From a gamma proteobacterium symbiont of Ctena orbiculata (GTDB lineage: Bacteria; Pseudomonadota; Gammaproteobacteria; Chromatiales; Chromatiaceae), in NCBI GenBank assembly GCA_003094535.1, contig NATV01000129.1:1-50742 (forward strand): a DNA stretch of 50,742 bases. Direction: 5' to 3'. The translations under genes and the position numbers were made by a program. Shown piece after piece: positions 35,726 through 44,256 of this stretch; the stretch's first letter is position 1, and each line of letters begins with the position of its first letter. The notes beneath the pieces were generated by a model. It was not told where the DNA came from and searched no databases. It was given only the letters and a program-made list of their open reading frames with translations.

Positions 35726-36806
35726 GATCGGTCAGGCCCGAATCGACATCCATATTCTGTCCGCGGTGGCGCAGCAGGTGATCCATCACCACGATCGCCA
35801 TCATCGCCTCCGCGATCGGCGTGGCGCGGATCCCGACGCAGGGGTCGTGTCGCCCCGTGGTCACCACCTCCACCGACCCGCCCTGGCGATTCACCGTTCT
35901 TCCCGGGAGCCGCAGACTCGAGGTGGGTTTCAGCGCTATCGATGCCAGCAGATCCTGACCGCTGGAGATTCCCCCCAGTACCCCGCCGGCATGATTGCTG
36001 AGAAAACCCTCGGGGGTCATCTCGTCCCGATGCTCCGTCCCCTTCTGCTCGACGCAGTGGAAGCCGGCACCCAGTTCGACTCCCTTCACCGCGTTGATGC
36101 TCATCAGGGCGTGGGCAAGATCGGCATCCAGGCGATCGAAGATCGGCTCGCCCAGCCCCGCGGGCATGCCGCTGGCGACAACGTTGATGCGGGCGCCGAT
36201 GGAGTTCCCCTCCTTGCGCAGGGCGTCCATGTAGGCCTCCATCTCCGCCACCTTATCGGCATCGGAAGAGAAGAAGGGATTCCGCTCCACCTGATCCCAA
36301 TCAAGCTTTTCCACCTTGATCGGCCCGAGCTGGGCCAGGTAGCCGCGGATCCGAATGCCGCAGCGTTCACGCAGGTATTTCTTGGCGATCCCCCCGGCGG
36401 CGACTCGCATCGCGGTCTCGCGGGCAGAGGAGCGTCCACCGCCACGGTAGTCCCGAATCCCATATTTCTGGTTGTAGGTATAGTCGGCGTGCCCAGGACG
36501 GAATCGGTCCATGATCTCGGAGTAGTCCTTTGACCGCTGATCGGTGTTGCGAATGATCATGCCGATGGGGGTTCCCGTGGTCTTTCCCTCGAAGACCCCG
36601 GAGAGTATCTCCACCTCGTCCGCCTCTCGGCGCTGGGTGGTATGGCGGGAGGTGCCCGGTTTACGGCGATCCAGATCGGGCTGCAGATCACCGGCGGAGA
36701 GCGCCAGTCCAGGCGGACAGCCATCCACGATACAACCAATGGCCGGTCCATGGGACTCACCGAAGGAGGTCACGGTAAACAGCTTGCCGATGGTATTGCC
36801 AGACAT
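35712..36806 (-). CDS. aroC: Chorismate synthase
   Basis: The 364-residue protein carries the three AroC signatures: [18 protein letters not shown] near the N-terminus, [24 protein letters not shown] in the middle and [21 protein letters not shown] near the end. It makes chorismate from EPSP with reduced FMN, feeding the trp genes encoded elsewhere in this window. It lies ten bases after tolC and overlaps the MFS gene. Confidence 0.98.
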   Translation of the reverse strand: MSGNTIGKLFTVTSFGESHGPAIGCIVDGCPPGLALSAGDLQPDLDRRKPGTSRHTTQRREADEVEILSGVFEGKTTGTPIGMIIRNTDQRSKDYSEIMDRFRPGHADYTYNQKYGIRDYRGGGRSSARETAMRVAAGGIAKKYLRERCGIRIRGYLAQLGPIKVEKLDWDQVERNPFFSSDADKVAEMEAYMDALRKEGNSIGARINVVASGMPAGLGEPIFDRLDADLAHALMSINAVKGVELGAGFHCVEQKGTEHRDEMTPEGFLSNHAGGVLGGISSGQDLLASIALKPTSSLRLPGRTVNRQGGSVEVVTTGRHDPCVGIRATPIAEAMMAIVVMDHLLRHRGQNMDVDSGLTDLGSD

Positions 36807-36816
36807 GGGGTATACC

Positions 36817-38139
36817 CTAGCGTTCCAGCCAGCCGTTGACCCGCTGCAGGTCCGACTCGCTCAGGGTGCCGGCAGCGGACTTCAGGGTGAGCCCGTTGAT
36901 GATGTAGCTGTAGCGGGAGTTGAGATAGTCACGCTGGGAAGAGAAGAGGTTTCGCTGCACATTGAGCACATCGACGATGGTCCGGGTACCCACCTCGTAG
37001 CCCGCCTGGGTCGACTCCAGGGCGCTTTGCGCCGATACTGTCGCCGCCTTTAGCGCCTCCACCTGGCTGATGGTGGAGAGCACGCCGCGATAGGCGTCCC
37101 TCACCTGGCGGTTCACGGCGCGGCGGGTCTGATCCAGGCCCTGCTGGGTTGCACGGAAATTCGCCTGTGCCTGGCGGGTCTGCGCACTGACCGCGCCGCC
37201 GGTGTAGATCGGCACCTCCAGGGAGAGCCCGACCGAGCCGGTATCGGCCTCGGTGGCGGTATCGGAATCGCTCCGATTCATGGTGTAGCCACCCACCAGA
37301 TCCAGGGTCGGATAGTGGCCCGAGCGGCTGACTTCGATCTCCTGTTTCAGACTCTCGAGGTTGGCGCGGGCGGCGATGATGCTGTAGTTCTGCTGTTGCG
37401 CGGTATCGGACCACTCCTGAAGAACGTTGGGTACCGGCGGATTGAGGGCCAGCTCCTGCCCCAGCTTGGCCAGGTCGCTCTCCGGCTGGGGACCGATGAT
37501 TTCAAACAGCGCTTCCCAGGCATTGTCAAGGCTGTTCTCCGCGGCGATCTCCGAGGCCCTTGCGGCGTCATATGCCGCCTGTGCCTCGTGCACGTCGGTA
37601 ATGGCGATCAATCCCACGTCGAATCGCTGCTGCGCCTGCTCGAGTTGGCGTCCGGTGGCCTCGCGTTCCGCCTTGGCCACGCGCAAATCGTCCTCGGCCG
37701 CGAGGATGTTGAAATAGGTGGTGGTGCTGCGCACCATCAGATCGATCTCCGCCGCCGCGTACTCGGCCTCGGCCTGGGCGATGGTGCTGTCCGCCTGCTC
37801 CAGCTGCAGCAGCCGGTCCCGGCGATAGATCGGCTGGGTCAGATTCAAGGCCATGGCACGTTCATTATCGGTGCTTTCCGTGTCGACGCTGGCACCCTGC
37901 AGGGTCTTGAGATCCCTGCGCACCACATCGTAGGTGGCGCCCAATCCCACCGTCGGCAGCAGCTGGGAGCGGGCCAGGCTCTTGGACTCGCGGGCCGCAC
38001 TCAACTGCTCCTTGGCGGCCTGCAGTTGAGGGTCGTTTTGCAGCGCCAACTGATAGACGGTCATCAGGTCCTCTGCCTGGGCCGACAACACGGGAATCAG
38101 CGTCAACAGAATCGGGATCAATCGCTTCATCGATTTCAT
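36817..38139 (-). CDS. tolC: TolC-family outer-membrane efflux protein
   Basis: The 440-residue protein has a signal peptide cut after AQA near 22 and the repeated outer-membrane efflux (OEP) domains, with [22 protein letters not shown] at the start and a related [36 protein letters not shown] in the second half. The length and the [17 protein letters not shown] and VLNVQRNLF segments fit TolC itself. It forms the trimeric exit duct for tripartite pumps and type I secretion. No pump genes are adjacent. Confidence 0.93.
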   Translation of the reverse strand: MKSMKRLIPILLTLIPVLSAQAEDLMTVYQLALQNDPQLQAAKEQLSAARESKSLARSQLLPTVGLGATYDVVRRDLKTLQGASVDTESTDNERAMALNLTQPIYRRDRLLQLEQADSTIAQAEAEYAAAEIDLMVRSTTTYFNILAAEDDLRVAKAEREATGRQLEQAQQRFDVGLIAITDVHEAQAAYDAARASEIAAENSLDNAWEALFEIIGPQPESDLAKLGQELALNPPVPNVLQEWSDTAQQQNYSIIAARANLESLKQEIEVSRSGHYPTLDLVGGYTMNRSDSDTATEADTGSVGLSLEVPIYTGGAVSAQTRQAQANFRATQQGLDQTRRAVNRQVRDAYRGVLSTISQVEALKAATVSAQSALESTQAGYEVGTRTIVDVLNVQRNLFSSQRDYLNSRYSYIINGLTLKSAAGTLSESDLQRVNGWLER

Positions 38140-38240
38140 TCTTATTCCATCGCCATAAAGGCAGTCAAACTACTGAAAAATACCGGGAGACTTTACCATA
38201 GATCGCCAGCCCGGCCTGTAACAAATATCAACCGCACCCC

Positions 38241-39080
38241 CTATTCCGCCTTGGGCATGGGAGGCACAAGAAGCTGGGGATCGATACGGGCGTTGCGCAG
38301 GTTCATGCGCCAATCGAGATGGGCCCCGGTTACCCGGCCGGTGGCGCCGATCTCGGCGATCGGGTCACCCTGTTTCACCCGATCCCCCTCCTTGACCAGG
38401 ATCTTGTGCAGATGCAGGAAGGAGGACGATAGCTGATGACCGTGATCGATGATCAAGGTTCCCCCGGAAAAGAACATGTCGGGGTGGGCAAGGGTTACCA
38501 CGCCATCCGCCGGCGCCACCACCGGGCTACCCACCGGTGCGGCGATGTCGATGCCGAAATGGGGGCGCCTGGGCTCGCCGTTGAGGATACGCTGGCTGCC
38601 GTATACTCCTGATATAATTCCCTTGGCCGGCCAGATGAAGCCTGACATGAAATCGCTGCGGTCATCGTCGCGCCTGCGCGCCTTTTTCACCAGCGCGGTC
38701 TCCCTTTTGATGCGTTCCCAGTCCCGCTTGGGCGGCGTGACCTTGCTCGGTGGGAGACCGTCGATCTTCTGGATCTGGTACTCCCGCTTGCCGATCGTGA
38801 ATTGTTGTTTTTCGATCTGCCGCCCGCCCCTGCTCACCACCAGGGTGTGGCGCAGCTCATCGTCCCTGCCGAATCCGAGCAGAAAGATCCCCTCGGGCGA
38901 GACCCTGATCGGTCGTTTATCGAAGCTGACCCGATCACCCGGCTCGGTCTTGCCGATCAACATCCCCCCCTGGACCATCTCACCATCCAGGCTTACGCCC
39001 GCGACAGAGAGTGGCGGCAGGCAGATGAACAGCAGTAAAAGGTGTATCACTCTCCAGGCACCGGAGGGTATGCATTTCAT
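38241..39080 (-). CDS. Exported M23-family peptidoglycan endopeptidase
   Basis: From the ATG at 39080 (GGGG eight bases before; the frame is open to 39095) the protein has 279 residues. A signal peptide covers about 1-27. A beta-rich domain follows, then a Lys/Arg-rich linker, then an M23 domain with HFGID (first zinc ligands) and HLHK plus the later TGAHLDWRM. These are the metal ligands of lysostaphin-type endopeptidases, so it should be catalytically active. It has no LysM domain. It is followed after 101 bases by tolC. Confidence 0.92.
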   Translation of the reverse strand: MKCIPSGAWRVIHLLLLFICLPPLSVAGVSLDGEMVQGGMLIGKTEPGDRVSFDKRPIRVSPEGIFLLGFGRDDELRHTLVVSRGGRQIEKQQFTIGKREYQIQKIDGLPPSKVTPPKRDWERIKRETALVKKARRRDDDRSDFMSGFIWPAKGIISGVYGSQRILNGEPRRPHFGIDIAAPVGSPVVAPADGVVTLAHPDMFFSGGTLIIDHGHQLSSSFLHLHKILVKEGDRVKQGDPIAEIGATGRVTGAHLDWRMNLRNARIDPQLLVPPMPKAE

Positions 39081-39229
39081 AGTAACCCCACTCATTTAAC
39101 AGGTGACGTTGGGTCGATCTAACTCACTCCAATCCCCAATCAGATTCCGCTGCATCCGCGACAAGACATCCGAATCTGCAGCAACCTAACACAGCAGCCC
39201 CCACCAGCCAACCGGCCTGCTCTAAAGGA

Positions 39230-39258
39230 TTGACAGATAAGGGAACTGGTTGTAGAGT
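39230..39258 (+). promoter_or_regulatory. Sigma-70 promoter of the tRNA-Leu gene
   Basis: A perfect TTGACA (39230-39235) is followed after 17 bases by TAGAGT (39253-39258), with a GC-rich sequence after it as in stringently controlled stable-RNA promoters. The mature tRNA begins about 33 bases beyond the expected start site. Confidence 0.7.
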
Positions 39259-39297
39259 TCGCGATCTCTACGCCGGCCGCACCGGCACGCCACATCC

Positions 39298-39384
39298 GCC
39301 GAGGTGGTGAAATTGGTAGACACGCTAGCTTCAGGTGCTAGTGGGGGCAACCCCGTGGAGGTTCAAGTCCTCTCCTCGGCACCA
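39298..39384 (+). tRNA. tRNA-Leu (anticodon CAG)
   Basis: The 87-base sequence folds as a class II tRNA. The acceptor stem is GCCGAGG with CCTCGGC, followed by A and an encoded CCA. The anticodon stem is CTAGC/GCTAG around the loop TTCAGGT, placing CAG at 39332-39334. A variable arm (GGGG-CAA-CCCC) and a T-loop TTCAAGT are present. It reads CUG. A terminator follows within 25 bases, so it is a single-gene transcript. Confidence 0.97.
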
Positions 39385-39407
39385 TATCTTAGGATAATCG
39401 AACCGAG

Positions 39408-39436
39408 AAAAGCACTGCCGGTCAGTGCTTTTTTTA
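39408..39436 (+). terminator. Rho-independent terminator of tRNA-Leu
   Basis: AAAGCACTG pairs with CAGTGCTTT around the loop CCGGT, and the stem runs into seven or more T residues. It also lies just beyond the stop of the convergent minus-strand gene at 39445, and its A-rich left flank could serve that gene too. Confidence 0.9.
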
Positions 39437-39444
39437 TTTAGTCA

Positions 39445-40305
39445 TCAGCGAAAAAAGAGCCGGAACGCATCCCAACCACTGACCTCCGGCGGTTCGATAT
39501 TGTTCATGCGGAAATAGGGACTGAGGGTATGTTCCAGCTTTCCCGTTGTCTCAAGAAACAGTGGTTCCCATCTCTCATCGAAGGTCATAAACATCGCATT
39601 CGGGGGCCTCTCGGGCAGTTTTATACCTGCCTCGGCCACCGATTGACGGAATGCCCGGTAACCTTTTTTAGAGAGGGGCAGAATCACCAGCAATTGATGG
39701 GGCTTGCTGATGATTCTTCTGACCGTCTCGATTTCCCAATTCAGGCCGGCACTGGTGCCCGCGCGGATGATGACCAGCCGCGCCGATCGAATCAGTTGAG
39801 TGACGCGCTGCTGCCACTGTTCGTCGGGCACATAGAGTCGGGCGGCACCGGTTCCAGGCAGGCGAACGCCGGGTCGACCCACCGCTATGTAGGGACCGAC
39901 ACGCTCCATGACATAGGCCAGCTGGGATTGAAAGGTCGGCCCCCAACTGCTGGTGGAAAGCCCCATGTTTCTGTTGCCGAACATTGCACCGACCGCGGAG
40001 AAAAAACCGCCCAGGGTGAAATCATCCGCCTGGTCGTTAAATGAGCGCAGATAGAGAATGGGTGCACGGTGATCGTTGGCCAGAACCTCCTCCACCCGTG
40101 GTGTGAGATGGCGCTTGCCATAGACAACCAACATGGCGCCGCCGCCGAACATCCCCAGGCACAACAGGATCAGGAGATAGTCTCCCTCGCCATACTCCTG
40201 GGCAATCATCGCGGGAATGATCGAGGACACGAACAGCGTGAATCCGATAATCGTCGACAGGCGACCGAGCCACCTGTTTTGACGAGGTTGCCAGGCATCC
40301 TTCAT
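39445..40305 (-). CDS. Two-helix membrane protein with a large soluble domain, unknown function
   Basis: The 286-residue protein has two N-terminal membrane helices (about 15-37 and 42-62) and a soluble part of about 220 residues. Recognisable segments are RAPILYLRSFNDQ near 80, VGPYIAVGRPGVRLPGTGAARLYV near 135 and SARLVIIRAGTSAGLNWEIETVRR near 175. This set recurs in a bacterial family I remember as uncharacterised; the alternating strand-helix pattern hints at a Rossmann- or TIR-like fold. A GGGGGG run precedes the ATG. No neighbour explains it. Confidence 0.75.
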   Translation of the reverse strand: MKDAWQPRQNRWLGRLSTIIGFTLFVSSIIPAMIAQEYGEGDYLLILLCLGMFGGGAMLVVYGKRHLTPRVEEVLANDHRAPILYLRSFNDQADDFTLGGFFSAVGAMFGNRNMGLSTSSWGPTFQSQLAYVMERVGPYIAVGRPGVRLPGTGAARLYVPDEQWQQRVTQLIRSARLVIIRAGTSAGLNWEIETVRRIISKPHQLLVILPLSKKGYRAFRQSVAEAGIKLPERPPNAMFMTFDERWEPLFLETTGKLEHTLSPYFRMNNIEPPEVSGWDAFRLFFR

Positions 40306-40409
40306 TGCGGCGATCCCCCCAACAACTTCTCAACCCATCTATCTTAATTATCAGTCAGGGCTGTCAGATCTTCCACCTTTCACTTGCATCGATCACAGGG
40401 TGCATGCAA

Positions 40410-40943
40410 TCAGTCAGCGAACTCCAGCGATTCGCGTATCCGTTCGAGCGCGGCAATGGCGCATGCTCCGTCGATACTATCCCGTTCCGATTTTCCCGGT
40501 GGCGCCCCCGAAACACCGATGCCGCCGACAATCTCACCGCCCGCCTCGATCGGCAGACCGCCTCCCACCAGCAGGGCCCCGGGGTTGTTCGCCACTTGAG
40601 CGGGGATGCGGCGTTCCTCGAGCATGCCCGCGAGTTGTGCCGTCGATTGGCGAAAACTGTTGGCTGTCCACGCCTTGCGCAGTGCGGTTTCCGGGGTATG
40701 GGGGCCGGCAAAGCGGTCGCGCAATTGAGCTTGAACGTTTCCGCCACGATCGACAACCGCCACCGCAATGGAGTAGCCTCGTTTGCGGCAGGTTTCGATT
40801 GCCCCCCATGCGGCTTTTGATGCCAACTCCAATGAGAGGCTTCTAAATCGATACAGGCTGTTCTCCTCTACCGGACCGGCAACCAGCGGTGTTGAGAGAA
40901 CCATTAAGGCGAGAGTCAGCAAGCGACCGGTTCTGAGTAACAT
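40410..40943 (-). CDS. Exported GlcG/HbpS-family protein
   Basis: The 177-residue protein has a signal peptide cut near LVAG at 20-23 and then the GlcG/HbpS domain: SLELASKAAWGAIETCRKRGYSIAVAVVDRGGNVQAQLRD, ALRKAWTANSF, and GGGLPIEAGGEIVGGIGVSGA. Some members (HbpS) bind haem and sense redox stress; others are of unknown role. Export and the neighbouring truncated haemoglobin make a haem-related function plausible here. GGAG precedes the start. Confidence 0.85.
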   Translation of the reverse strand: MLLRTGRLLTLALMVLSTPLVAGPVEENSLYRFRSLSLELASKAAWGAIETCRKRGYSIAVAVVDRGGNVQAQLRDRFAGPHTPETALRKAWTANSFRQSTAQLAGMLEERRIPAQVANNPGALLVGGGLPIEAGGEIVGGIGVSGAPPGKSERDSIDGACAIAALERIRESLEFAD

Positions 40944-41068
40944 ATCGGCTCCGTCTCATAGATTGATTCACGGTGACTCCAAGGGTGCGGCTGCACTACA
41001 GATCCCGACTCAAGCCACAGGCCCGGAGTCACCATGTTGTTGATGAAGTGGTTGATTACACCATGCGC

Positions 41069-41536
41069 TCAAGATTTTTCCACAATATCTGTCTTGGTCG
41101 TGTCGAAAAACTCCAAGACCTCGCGACTCTCCTGTGCCGGCACTTTGAACTTATGCAGGGTATTTTTTAAGGCGCCGATCAGGATCTCCCAGTCTTTCTC
41201 ATCGATTTGCATGCCCTCATGGGAGAGCTTCATCTCGCGCCCCCTGTAGTAGAGGGATCCGCCCGCCTTGGCAACGATAAAATCGACAATCAGCTGTTTC
41301 TCCCGTGCAATGCCGTCTTTGCCTCGATGTGCCCAGAAGCGACCGAGTTTCTCATCCGCGGCAATCTGCACCACCACGTCATCCACCACGGCGCTGATGG
41401 CGTTATAACCACCCAGCCGTTCATAGAGAGAGGCCTGAGATTGATCCTCACCGGCGGCGACTATCGATGGTGATGCAATCACCAGCAGAAGTGGAAACAG
41501 ACTGTTGATGGCAAACTTGTGAAAACAGATATTCAT
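41069..41536 (-). CDS. Exported truncated haemoglobin (group 1-like)
   Basis: The ATG at 41536 lies seven bases after GGAG and gives 155 residues. A signal peptide spans about 1-28 (SIVAA). The globin part begins SLYERLGGYNAISAVVDDVV, continues FWAHRGKDGIAREKQLIVDFI, and has the proximal histidine at H106 in MKLSHEGMQI, followed by a DWEILIGALKNTL helix. Truncated haemoglobins usually act in the cytoplasm on nitric oxide or oxygen; a secretion signal is uncommon. It lies 125 bases upstream of the GlcG/HbpS gene on the same strand. Confidence 0.88.
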   Translation of the reverse strand: MNICFHKFAINSLFPLLLVIASPSIVAAGEDQSQASLYERLGGYNAISAVVDDVVVQIAADEKLGRFWAHRGKDGIAREKQLIVDFIVAKAGGSLYYRGREMKLSHEGMQIDEKDWEILIGALKNTLHKFKVPAQESREVLEFFDTTKTDIVEKS

Positions 41537-41672
41537 GACACTACTCCTAAACACTAAAAGAATGTTTCGCTGCGACGCGTTCTGTCGGTCGCAACACCAG
41601 GGTAGGTATTTGCCGATTGAATTAGAAATTTTAATAAAGAATGTGTTTTATTTGGTTTTTTTATAAATCAAC

Positions 41673-42614
41673 TCAAACAGTCTCAACCTGTTGCGCCGAA
41701 ACCCTGCCGCTTTGCCCGGAAACCAGTACGGGTACCGTGTCCCGGATATAGTCGAGAAAAGAGGTCACATGTTCCGGTTGTGTACTGTCGCTGTTCCAGA
41801 TCCATACAAAACTGAAACAGGCAGGTTCATCCCTCTCGATAAAGAGCGGATAGCCGGCCTTGTAATCGGTTGAGATCTTGGCCTTCGGCAGAATGCCTGC
41901 GCCGATACCAAGCGAGGCCCACTCCTCGATCACCTTGTAACTCAGGGCCTGACCGGGATAGGCGTGTAACTCAACACCCTGTGACTTGAGCAGTGCCGTC
42001 AGGGCGCCATTCAGTCCGCAACCTCCACCGGTGAGGATAACCGGGGTGGCGGGCAGATCGGCGATCTTGTATGAGAGATGATTCGTCGCCTGGCCATCAT
42101 CGGCGGCAGGCAGGTAGTGGAGAGGATCCCGGTAAAAGAGACAACTATGATCCGTCTCGTTCTCGGCAGTCGTGGGTACGATCTGAATATCGATCTGCCC
42201 TCTACCAAGGCGCTCGTCGAGTTCATCGATAAAGCACTCCTTGAAGAAGATAGTGACATCCGGGTTGGCTTGCCGAAAGGGTTCCAGGACACGGTCCAGC
42301 AGGCGCATGTCCACCAGGGGGGAGAAACCGAGACGCAGGATCTTGTGCACCGGGTTGTGGTAGGCGTCGGCCGCCTTGGTCAGTTCATCAAGACTCCGCA
42401 ACACCTCGTTGATGCGCGGCAGCATATACTCTCCGAAGGGGGTCAGATCCACCCTGCGGGTTGTCCGCTCGAACAGCCTTCCCCCCAGCTCATCCTCGAG
42501 TTGCGAGATAGCGTTGGAGAGGGTGGGTTGGGTCGCGTAGCAAAGTTCGGCGGCCCGGCTGAACGACTGGGTTTCGGCAACGCGGGCGGCAAACTGGAGC
42601 TGTTTCAGGTTCAT
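41673..42614 (-). CDS. LysR-type regulator divergent from the peroxidase genes
   Basis: The 313-residue protein has an N-terminal LysR helix-turn-helix (MNLKQLQFAARVAETQSFSRAAELCYATQ, LSNAISQLEDELGGRLFER) and a ligand-binding domain that contains a GGGCGLNGALTALL segment resembling the region around the redox cysteine of OxyR, though only one cysteine is present there. It is divergent from a small membrane protein and a dihaem peroxidase, and a strong palindrome sits 26 bases upstream of its start. It likely controls those genes. Confidence 0.9.
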   Translation of the reverse strand: MNLKQLQFAARVAETQSFSRAAELCYATQPTLSNAISQLEDELGGRLFERTTRRVDLTPFGEYMLPRINEVLRSLDELTKAADAYHNPVHKILRLGFSPLVDMRLLDRVLEPFRQANPDVTIFFKECFIDELDERLGRGQIDIQIVPTTAENETDHSCLFYRDPLHYLPAADDGQATNHLSYKIADLPATPVILTGGGCGLNGALTALLKSQGVELHAYPGQALSYKVIEEWASLGIGAGILPKAKISTDYKAGYPLFIERDEPACFSFVWIWNSDSTQPEHVTSFLDYIRDTVPVLVSGQSGRVSAQQVETV

Positions 42615-42639
42615 GGTTTAATTTATTCGTATATCAAAT

Positions 42640-42663
42640 AAATTCTATTCATAAATAGAATTT
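42640..42663. promoter_or_regulatory. Perfect palindrome, probable LysR operator
   Basis: AAATTCTATT and AATAGAATTT are perfect ten-base arms around CATA, in the 112-base gap between the divergent LysR gene and the DUF2892-like gene. Size, AT-rich symmetry and position fit the recognition site of a LysR regulator acting on its own and the divergent promoter. Confidence 0.6.
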
Positions 42664-42726
42664 CTCAATTATTCACCCTGAGCATATGCTCTTCATCGAA
42701 ACATTTCAACATCATGGAGAATATCG

Positions 42727-42906
42727 ATGAGTGCTCAACGCATGCTCTTTTTTAACGTCGCCGCTCTGCTCTTCGCCGGCATCGTATTGTCCGGCTGGGA
42801 CCAAGTGCACTGGCTTCTCTATCTGCCCGCCGGGATGTTGGTCTTTGCCGGTTTGACCGGTATCTGTCCTGGCTTGATGCTCTATCGGAAACTTGGATTA
42901 AAATAG
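42727..42906 (+). CDS. Small membrane protein, DUF2892-like (59 residues)
   Basis: ATG at 42727 follows GGAG by seven bases and opens 59 codons to TAG. The protein has two membrane helices: one from MLFFNVAALLFAGIVLSG and one from LYLPAGMLVFAGLTGICPG. It ends YRKLGLK. The LTGICP with a nearby LG matches the DUF2892 pattern (TGxCPxxxLLG) of small inner-membrane proteins often encoded beside rhodanese or redox genes. It is followed 42 bases later by the peroxidase gene and probably shares its transcript. Confidence 0.7.
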   Translation: MSAQRMLFFNVAALLFAGIVLSGWDQVHWLLYLPAGMLVFAGLTGICPGLMLYRKLGLK

Positions 42907-42948
42907 GGATTGAGTTGAGAAACAAGCACCGCCGTTGATCGGAGAGTA

Positions 42949-44256
42949 ATGATGAATACGGGAATAATTGAACTTCTTGCATTCGGCTTGGTTGCGATTA
43001 TCGCCGGGTTCTTTCTCCTCATTAGCATGGTACGCGAACTTGCACCCAAGCAGCGGAGAAAATGGCTGCTGGGAATCGGCCTGGGAACCGGCATCATTGC
43101 GTTCAGTTTGAAGATAGGCCTGATCGTGCTCTTTTCCCTCTATCCAGGGCCCATGTTGTCACTCTTTCCAGAGCGTCAATACGAATATGCTCCACGCTCT
43201 CTCCCCGATGGCAGGCGGTATGACTCGAGCATGGTGAAAACCCCCTATACCTGGCAGGCACTGCCCTCCTCCGCGCCATCGCCAGGGGACAATCCGCTGA
43301 CGGCAGAGAAGACAAGGCTTGGAAAAATGCTTTTCTTCGATACCCGGTTATCGGCGGACGGCACCCTGTCATGTGCATCCTGCCATGAGATCTCCAACGA
43401 TAAAGGGGGGGGTGACGGTTTGCGTGCGTCTATCGGTATCAACGGCCAACAGGGGACGAGAAACGCCCCCACAGTACTCAACGCGGCCTTCCAGAAGGTG
43501 TTGTTCTGGGACGGGCGCGCCGCTTCCCTGGAGGATCAGGCCAAGGGACCGCTGATCAATCCCATCGAGATGGGCATGCCCTCACTGGATCAGGTGGTAG
43601 AAACCGTGAGCGGCATACCAGCGTACATCGAGGCATTCGCCGCGGCATTTCCCGGTCAGCCGTCGATCACTATCGACAACATCGCCAAGGCCATCGCCGC
43701 CTACGAACGCACCCTGATAACCCCGGATTCACCCTATGACCGTTTCGTCAGGGGCGATCGCAGCGCACTCACCGCGCAACAGATCCGCGGCATGGCGCTG
43801 TTCGAATCAACCGGCTGCGTCCTCTGCCACTCCGGACCCAACTTCAGCGCTGCAAGCATCTTCGTTGATGACATTCCCTTTAGACTGTTTCCCTCTGTGC
43901 CCGATACCGAGTACGACCGGCAATACGGCTTTACGGATGACCGAGGGGCTGCGCCCGACAAGAGCGGCTCAAAATCCGGTATCTGGCGCATTCCCTCGCT
44001 GCGCAATGTCAATCGAACCGGCCCCTATTTCCATAACGGATCGGTAGCCTCGCTGGAGGAGGCGGTGCGCATCATGGCGCGTGTTCAACTCAACAAATCC
44101 CTGAGCAACAGCGCACTCGATGATCGATCCATTCAATGGCTGTCCGGAGATCAGCGGCTGGCGGTTGCCACCCACCAGGCACTGAGCGATAGCGAGGTTG
44201 ATGAGATTGTAGCCTTTCTCAAAGCCTTGGATGGTGAACTGCCGCCTCTCCATTGA
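42949..44256 (+). CDS. Membrane-anchored dihaem cytochrome c peroxidase-like protein
   Basis: The 435-residue protein has two N-terminal membrane helices (about 5-27 and 40-62) and then the MauG/CcpA fold with haem sites CASCH at 142-146 and CVLCH at 290-294. GTRNAPTVLNAAF, LFWDGRAASLEDQA and the FHNGSVASLEEAV near the end are typical peroxidase segments. It should reduce hydrogen peroxide, or another substrate, in the periplasm using electrons from a c-type cytochrome. Classical CcpA is soluble, so the two-helix anchor is notable. GGAGAG precedes the ATG pair 42949/42952. Its end overlaps the convergent diguanylate cyclase gene by 38 bases. Confidence 0.92.
   Translation: MMNTGIIELLAFGLVAIIAGFFLLISMVRELAPKQRRKWLLGIGLGTGIIAFSLKIGLIVLFSLYPGPMLSLFPERQYEYAPRSLPDGRRYDSSMVKTPYTWQALPSSAPSPGDNPLTAEKTRLGKMLFFDTRLSADGTLSCASCHEISNDKGGGDGLRASIGINGQQGTRNAPTVLNAAFQKVLFWDGRAASLEDQAKGPLINPIEMGMPSLDQVVETVSGIPAYIEAFAAAFPGQPSITIDNIAKAIAAYERTLITPDSPYDRFVRGDRSALTAQQIRGMALFESTGCVLCHSGPNFSAASIFVDDIPFRLFPSVPDTEYDRQYGFTDDRGAAPDKSGSKSGIWRIPSLRNVNRTGPYFHNGSVASLEEAVRIMARVQLNKSLSNSALDDRSIQWLSGDQRLAVATHQALSDSEVDEIVAFLKALDGELPPLH

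Noticed and set aside
39298-39436. tRNA-Leu as an integration site for a genomic island
   Set aside because: No integrase gene and no direct repeat of the tRNA 3' end were seen in the flanking sequence.
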